DNA of 64,000 bases, taken from contig NZ_FNFH01000004.1 in NCBI RefSeq assembly GCF_900100355.1, positions 238,043-302,042 of the forward strand, in the 5' to 3' direction. The DNA comes from Microbulbifer yueqingensis (lineage in GTDB: Bacteria; Pseudomonadota; Gammaproteobacteria; Pseudomonadales; Cellvibrionaceae). The notes beneath the pieces are model-generated. The model worked only from the letters and a program-made list of their open reading frames with translations, ran no database searches and was not told the DNA's origin. Shown piece after piece: positions 61,320 to 64,000 of this stretch (its first letter is position 1; each line of letters starts with the position of its first letter). The position numbers were made by a program, and so were the translations under genes.

Positions 61320-63023
61320 GTGCTCATTCAAAACCTTTCCAGCATCGCGATCATGGCCGGTGCCATCCTGGTGGGGCTGATCGTAATCGGCACCATCTTC
61401 GCGCGGCTCTACACCCGCGCCTCCAAGGAGCGCTCGTTCGTGCGCACCGGCATGGGCGGCCAGAAGGTCATCATGAACGGCGGCGCACTGGTGCTGCCGG
61501 TTCTGCACGAGATCATTCCGGTCAACATGAATACCCTGCGCCTTGCGGTTTCGCGCAAGGAGCACCAGGCACTGATCACCAAGGATCGCATGCGCGTCGA
61601 TGTGCTGGCGGAATTCTACCTGCGGGTGAAGCCTGATACCGACGCCATCGCCAACGCCGCCCAGACCCTGGGTGTGCGCACGCTGGATCCGGAAGCACTC
61701 AAGGAAATGATCGAGGGCAAGTTCGTTGACGCCCTGCGTTCGGTAGCCGCCGAAATGGAGATGGCGGAGCTGCACGAACAGCGCAGCCAATTCGTGCAGA
61801 AAGTCCAGCAGGTGGTCTCCGAAGACCTGCTCAAGAATGGCCTGGAACTGGAGTCGGTATCGCTCACCGGCCTCGACCAGACCCACAAGGAGTTCTTCAA
61901 CCAGGACAACGTGTTCGACGCCGAGGGCCTGGCCAGCATGACCCGCTCGATCGAGGCGCGCCGCAAGGAGGTCAACGACGTCGAGCAGGAAACCATGGTG
62001 CAGATCGAGAAGAAAAATCTCGAGGCCGAGCGCCAGAAGCTCGAAATCGAAAAGGAAAAGCGCTACGCCCACCTGGAGCAACAGCGCGAGATCGAGAACC
62101 GCCAGGCGGCACAAAAGTCCGATATGGCCAAGGAACTGGCCGCGCAGGAGCGCGCCGCTCGCCAGGCAGAGATCGAGGCCCAGCGCGAGGTGGACCAGTC
62201 ACGCATCGCTGCCGAGCAGGCTACCCGCCTGCTTGAGATCGAAAAGGAAAAACGCCTGCAAGAACAGGAAATCGAGCGCGAGCGTATCCTCGACGAGCAG
62301 CGCATCTCCAAGCAGAAGTCGGTGGAGATCGCCGAGCAGGAGCGCGCTATCGCGGTTGCGGAAAAATCCAAGGAACAGTCCGTCGCCGACCAGCAGGCCA
62401 ATGTGGCCCTGGCCGAGGCGGTGAAGGCCGAGGAACAGGTGCGTACGGCCAAGGACGTGGAAGTGGCCGAGCGCGACAAGCAGATCGAGATTATCGAGGC
62501 GCAGAAAGAGGCCGAGCGCCAGGCCACAGCCATCACCGTGGCCGCCGAGGCAGAGAAATCGGCAGCCGAGGACAAGGCCGAGGCCCTGCGCCTGCAGGCG
62601 GCGGCAGAGGCGGAAGCCATACGCATCAAGGTGGAAGCGGACCGCGAGAAGTACGCCGTGGACGCAGAGGGCCAGCGCCTGATGAACGAGGCCTTCAACA
62701 GCCTCAACGAGGCCCAGGTGGCCCTGAAGAAGGTGCTCAGCCTGCACGAGAACCTGCCCAGTATCATCCGCGAGAGTGTCAAGCCGATGGAGCAGATCGA
62801 CGGCATGAAGATTATTTCTGTCGAGGGATTAAGCGGCGTCGGCGAGCGTGCCGGCGGCGGAATCGTGGGAGGTGACTTCGACGGCGAGGGCAAGAGCCAG
62901 AGCCTGCCCGAGGCTCTGGTGGGCAGTGCCCTCAAGCACCGCGCCATGGCGCCGCTGGTGGACTCGCTGCTGAAGGAAGCCGGTGTAGGAGAACTGGGCA
63001 AGGTTGCCGAGACCGAGAGCTAA
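61320..63023 (+). CDS. yqiK: Flotillin (YqiK/FloT-like)
   Basis: A 567-residue SPFH protein, start GTG. An N-terminal membrane segment (~10-30) precedes the SPFH domain (~35-215). A long charged coiled coil follows (~215-460, rich in EKEKR and EAE repeats), then a C-terminal part. Flotillins scaffold membrane microdomains and work with PspA-type proteins. It is the main structural gene of this operon. Confidence 0.92.
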   Translation: MLIQNLSSIAIMAGAILVGLIVIGTIFARLYTRASKERSFVRTGMGGQKVIMNGGALVLPVLHEIIPVNMNTLRLAVSRKEHQALITKDRMRVDVLAEFYLRVKPDTDAIANAAQTLGVRTLDPEALKEMIEGKFVDALRSVAAEMEMAELHEQRSQFVQKVQQVVSEDLLKNGLELESVSLTGLDQTHKEFFNQDNVFDAEGLASMTRSIEARRKEVNDVEQETMVQIEKKNLEAERQKLEIEKEKRYAHLEQQREIENRQAAQKSDMAKELAAQERAARQAEIEAQREVDQSRIAAEQATRLLEIEKEKRLQEQEIERERILDEQRISKQKSVEIAEQERAIAVAEKSKEQSVADQQANVALAEAVKAEEQVRTAKDVEVAERDKQIEIIEAQKEAERQATAITVAAEAEKSAAEDKAEALRLQAAAEAEAIRIKVEADREKYAVDAEGQRLMNEAFNSLNEAQVALKKVLSLHENLPSIIRESVKPMEQIDGMKIISVEGLSGVGERAGGGIVGGDFDGEGKSQSLPEALVGSALKHRAMAPLVDSLLKEAGVGELGKVAETES

Positions 63024-63033
63024 CCGCGCCTGT

Positions 63034-63085
63034 CCCGGCCTGCACGGCCGGGCAGGCCGCATCAATATCCCGCCCTGGAGGCGGG
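63034..63085. repeat. Two hairpins between flotillin and DUF4019 genes
   Basis: CCCGGCC-TGCAC-GGCCGGG at 63034-63052 and CCCGCC-CTGGA-GGCGGG at 63069-63085. Neither has a T tract, so they may attenuate or stabilise the transcript rather than terminate it. Confidence 0.45.
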
Positions 63086-63110
63086 AGACCTCGAACCCAA
63101 GGAGGGGATG

Positions 63111-63524
63111 ATGAAGAAGGAAGGAATCTTGAAAGGACTGGTTTTGGCCTTGGCACTTACCTTACCGGGACCGGCGAGCGCGGTGGACAATCCGACGGTG
63201 CAATCCGTGCTGGCTTGGCTCGAGGTGATCGATAACGGCGCCTATAACCAGAGCTGGGAGTCCTCCGCACCCATGTTCCGGCAGCAGGTGACCAGCGAGC
63301 AGTGGCAGGAAGCACTGGAGCAGGCCCGGAAGCCGTTGGGAAAGGTTTTGTCCCGCGAGGTGCAGTCCACCAGCGAGCACTCGTCGCTCCCCGGCGCGCC
63401 GGATGGTAAATACCTGGTGGTGAAACTGGCCAGCAGTTTCGAAAACAAGGCCAGGGCTACCGAAACGGTGACGCTCAAGAAGGTGCAGGGCCAGTGGCGC
63501 GCGGTGGGTTATTTCATCAAGTAG
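63111..63524 (+). CDS. DUF4019 secreted protein
   Basis: A 137-residue exported protein. Signal peptide ~1-25 (ends GPASAVD). The DUF4019 pattern WLEVIDNGAYNQSWESSAPMFRQQVTSEQW and the end VQGQWRAVGYFIK are typical. The second of two adjacent ATGs is best spaced from GGAGG. DUF4019 proteins are small periplasmic proteins of unknown role. It may be transcribed with the flotillin operon. Confidence 0.85.
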   Translation: MKKEGILKGLVLALALTLPGPASAVDNPTVQSVLAWLEVIDNGAYNQSWESSAPMFRQQVTSEQWQEALEQARKPLGKVLSREVQSTSEHSSLPGAPDGKYLVVKLASSFENKARATETVTLKKVQGQWRAVGYFIK

Positions 63525-63745
63525 CGGCCAGGACAACCGCTACCGGCTTGCCGGCTACGGACGGCACTCCCAGCCGGGCGGAGAGACCGGGAACTGGCCC
63601 GGCACCGGGTAAGCACTTGCCCGTGAGGCCGCCGTAGAGAGTACTGTAACAGGGCCCGAAATAATGAGCCAAGGCTCCTATCTAAATAGGAACACAGCTA
63701 ACTCATTGATTTCAACAGCCGTGAAATAGGATAAAGAGCGGAGGG

Positions 63746-63756
63746 TAGAATGCGCC
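63746..63756 (+). promoter_or_regulatory. Stringent-type promoter -10 with GCGCC discriminator
   Basis: TAGAATGCGCC matches the -10 plus GC-rich discriminator typical of gammaproteobacterial rRNA/tRNA promoters. A -35 is poorly conserved (TGAAAT 18 bases upstream). A GGAGGG just before it would give an 11-codon frame, but the overlap with the -10 makes that unlikely. Confidence 0.45.
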
Positions 63757-63890
63757 GACTCGAGCCACTCGCTCGCTATATCTGATTAATTATTGACCTC
63801 GTCATCTTAAGTGTTTGATATGAAGAGCTTTTCTTGTGCTTGAGAGATCGCCTTCAGGTAAATAGTAGCCAAATGTATAGTGAGCCCGTC

Positions 63891-63917
63891 GCTCTTTAAT
63901 AAACTGTTAAGTGTCGT
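63891..63917 (+). promoter_or_regulatory. boxA-like antitermination sequence
   Basis: GCTCTTTAATAAACTG followed by TTAAGTGTCGTATGAG resembles the rrn leader boxA (TGCTCTTTAACA) and what follows it. In rrn operons this precedes 16S rRNA; here a lipoprotein frame follows instead. Confidence 0.4.
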
Positions 63918-64000
63918 ATGAGAGTTCTGAAAGTACTTTACATAGTTTTACTTTTGGCTGGCTGCACTCAGGTCAGAGTCTGCGATTACCCGCTCACAGA
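63918..64000 (+). CDS. Putative lipoprotein, cut by right edge
   Basis: Only 27 codons are visible. The start VLKVLYIVLLLAGC has a clear lipobox LAGC with the cysteine at residue 16, then a short polar region containing a second cysteine. It lies in AT-rich DNA right after the rRNA-leader-like stretch. No strong ribosome-binding site is seen. Identity unknown. Confidence 0.5.
   Translation, partial: MRVLKVLYIVLLLAGCTQVRVCDYPLT

Larger units (their letters stand above)
63525..63917. other. AT-rich intergenic region with rRNA-leader-like features
   Basis: From about 63650 the composition drops well below the surrounding GC-rich DNA. The palindrome TCCTATCTAAATAGGA is at 63676-63691, a TAGAATGCGCC promoter-like box at 63746, and a boxA-like GCTCTTTAATAAA near 63891. 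No protein gene is supported. Confidence 0.55.

Noticed and set aside
63750..63785. An 11-codon frame MRRLEPLARYI after GGAGGG
   Set aside because: Its start overlaps the proposed -10 TAGAAT, so a promoter reading is preferred.

Overview
The window is GC-rich, densely coded gammaproteobacterial chromosome. The gene families and their order (aroE; yrdA/prlC/yheV; a coxB-coxA-ctaG-coxC-SURF1-ctaA-ctaB-sco cluster; znuABC; polA, engB, cytochrome c4, dsbA; finR-fpr) recall Pseudomonas and, more closely by flavour, marine Cellvibrionales such as Microbulbifer. That placement is inference from gene content, not a database result.

Layout. 1-7 kb: the 3' end of aroE, a small membrane protein, gamma-carbonic anhydrase, oligopeptidase A, YheV, two unrecognised proteins and a MATE transporter. 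7.4-16.9 kb: a complete aa3-type cytochrome c oxidase locus with structural subunits, copper and heme A assembly factors, a SCO-like protein without the usual copper histidine, and three tiny membrane proteins. 16.9-19.6 kb: divergent znuA / znuCB with a candidate Zur site between them. 20.2-31.9 kb: polA and engB-cytochrome c4-dsbA, separated by a nucleotide-metabolism block (phosphoribosyltransferase, hydrolase, divergent PRPP synthase, B12-dependent ribonucleotide reductase). Both ends of that block carry intrinsic terminators whose hairpins share a CCCCCA loop, and one follows a highly structured stretch that looks like a small RNA gene. A Fur-box-like site precedes two small unknown genes just before engB.

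32-45 kb: an FTR1-type periplasmic cytochrome domain lacking its permease, two tandem paralogous secreted proteins, an ACT-domain protein, an MBL-like protein, an SLC13 transporter, an M28 peptidase lipoprotein, a divergent GNAT/C39-peptidase fusion and RimK-like ATP-grasp pair, a lipoprotein, the finR-fpr redox pair and a Blc lipocalin.

45.1-57.6 kb: one long minus-strand operon-like array in which two TldD-type proteases and a DUF4159 protein carry Tat signal motifs, with a signal-less PmbA-type partner between the TldDs, followed by MoxR ATPase, DUF58, BatA-like, DUF4175 and a large membrane protein. This is the strongest candidate for an undescribed system: an apparently envelope-located TldD/PmbA protease coupled to a MoxR module. 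57.9-63.5 kb: nadV, then a ribbon-helix-helix-like gene, PspA, YqiJ, flotillin and a DUF4019 protein, forming a membrane-stress operon with a palindrome over its predicted -10. The last 0.4 kb is AT-rich; it looks like an rRNA-type promoter and boxA leader, and leads into a truncated lipoprotein gene.
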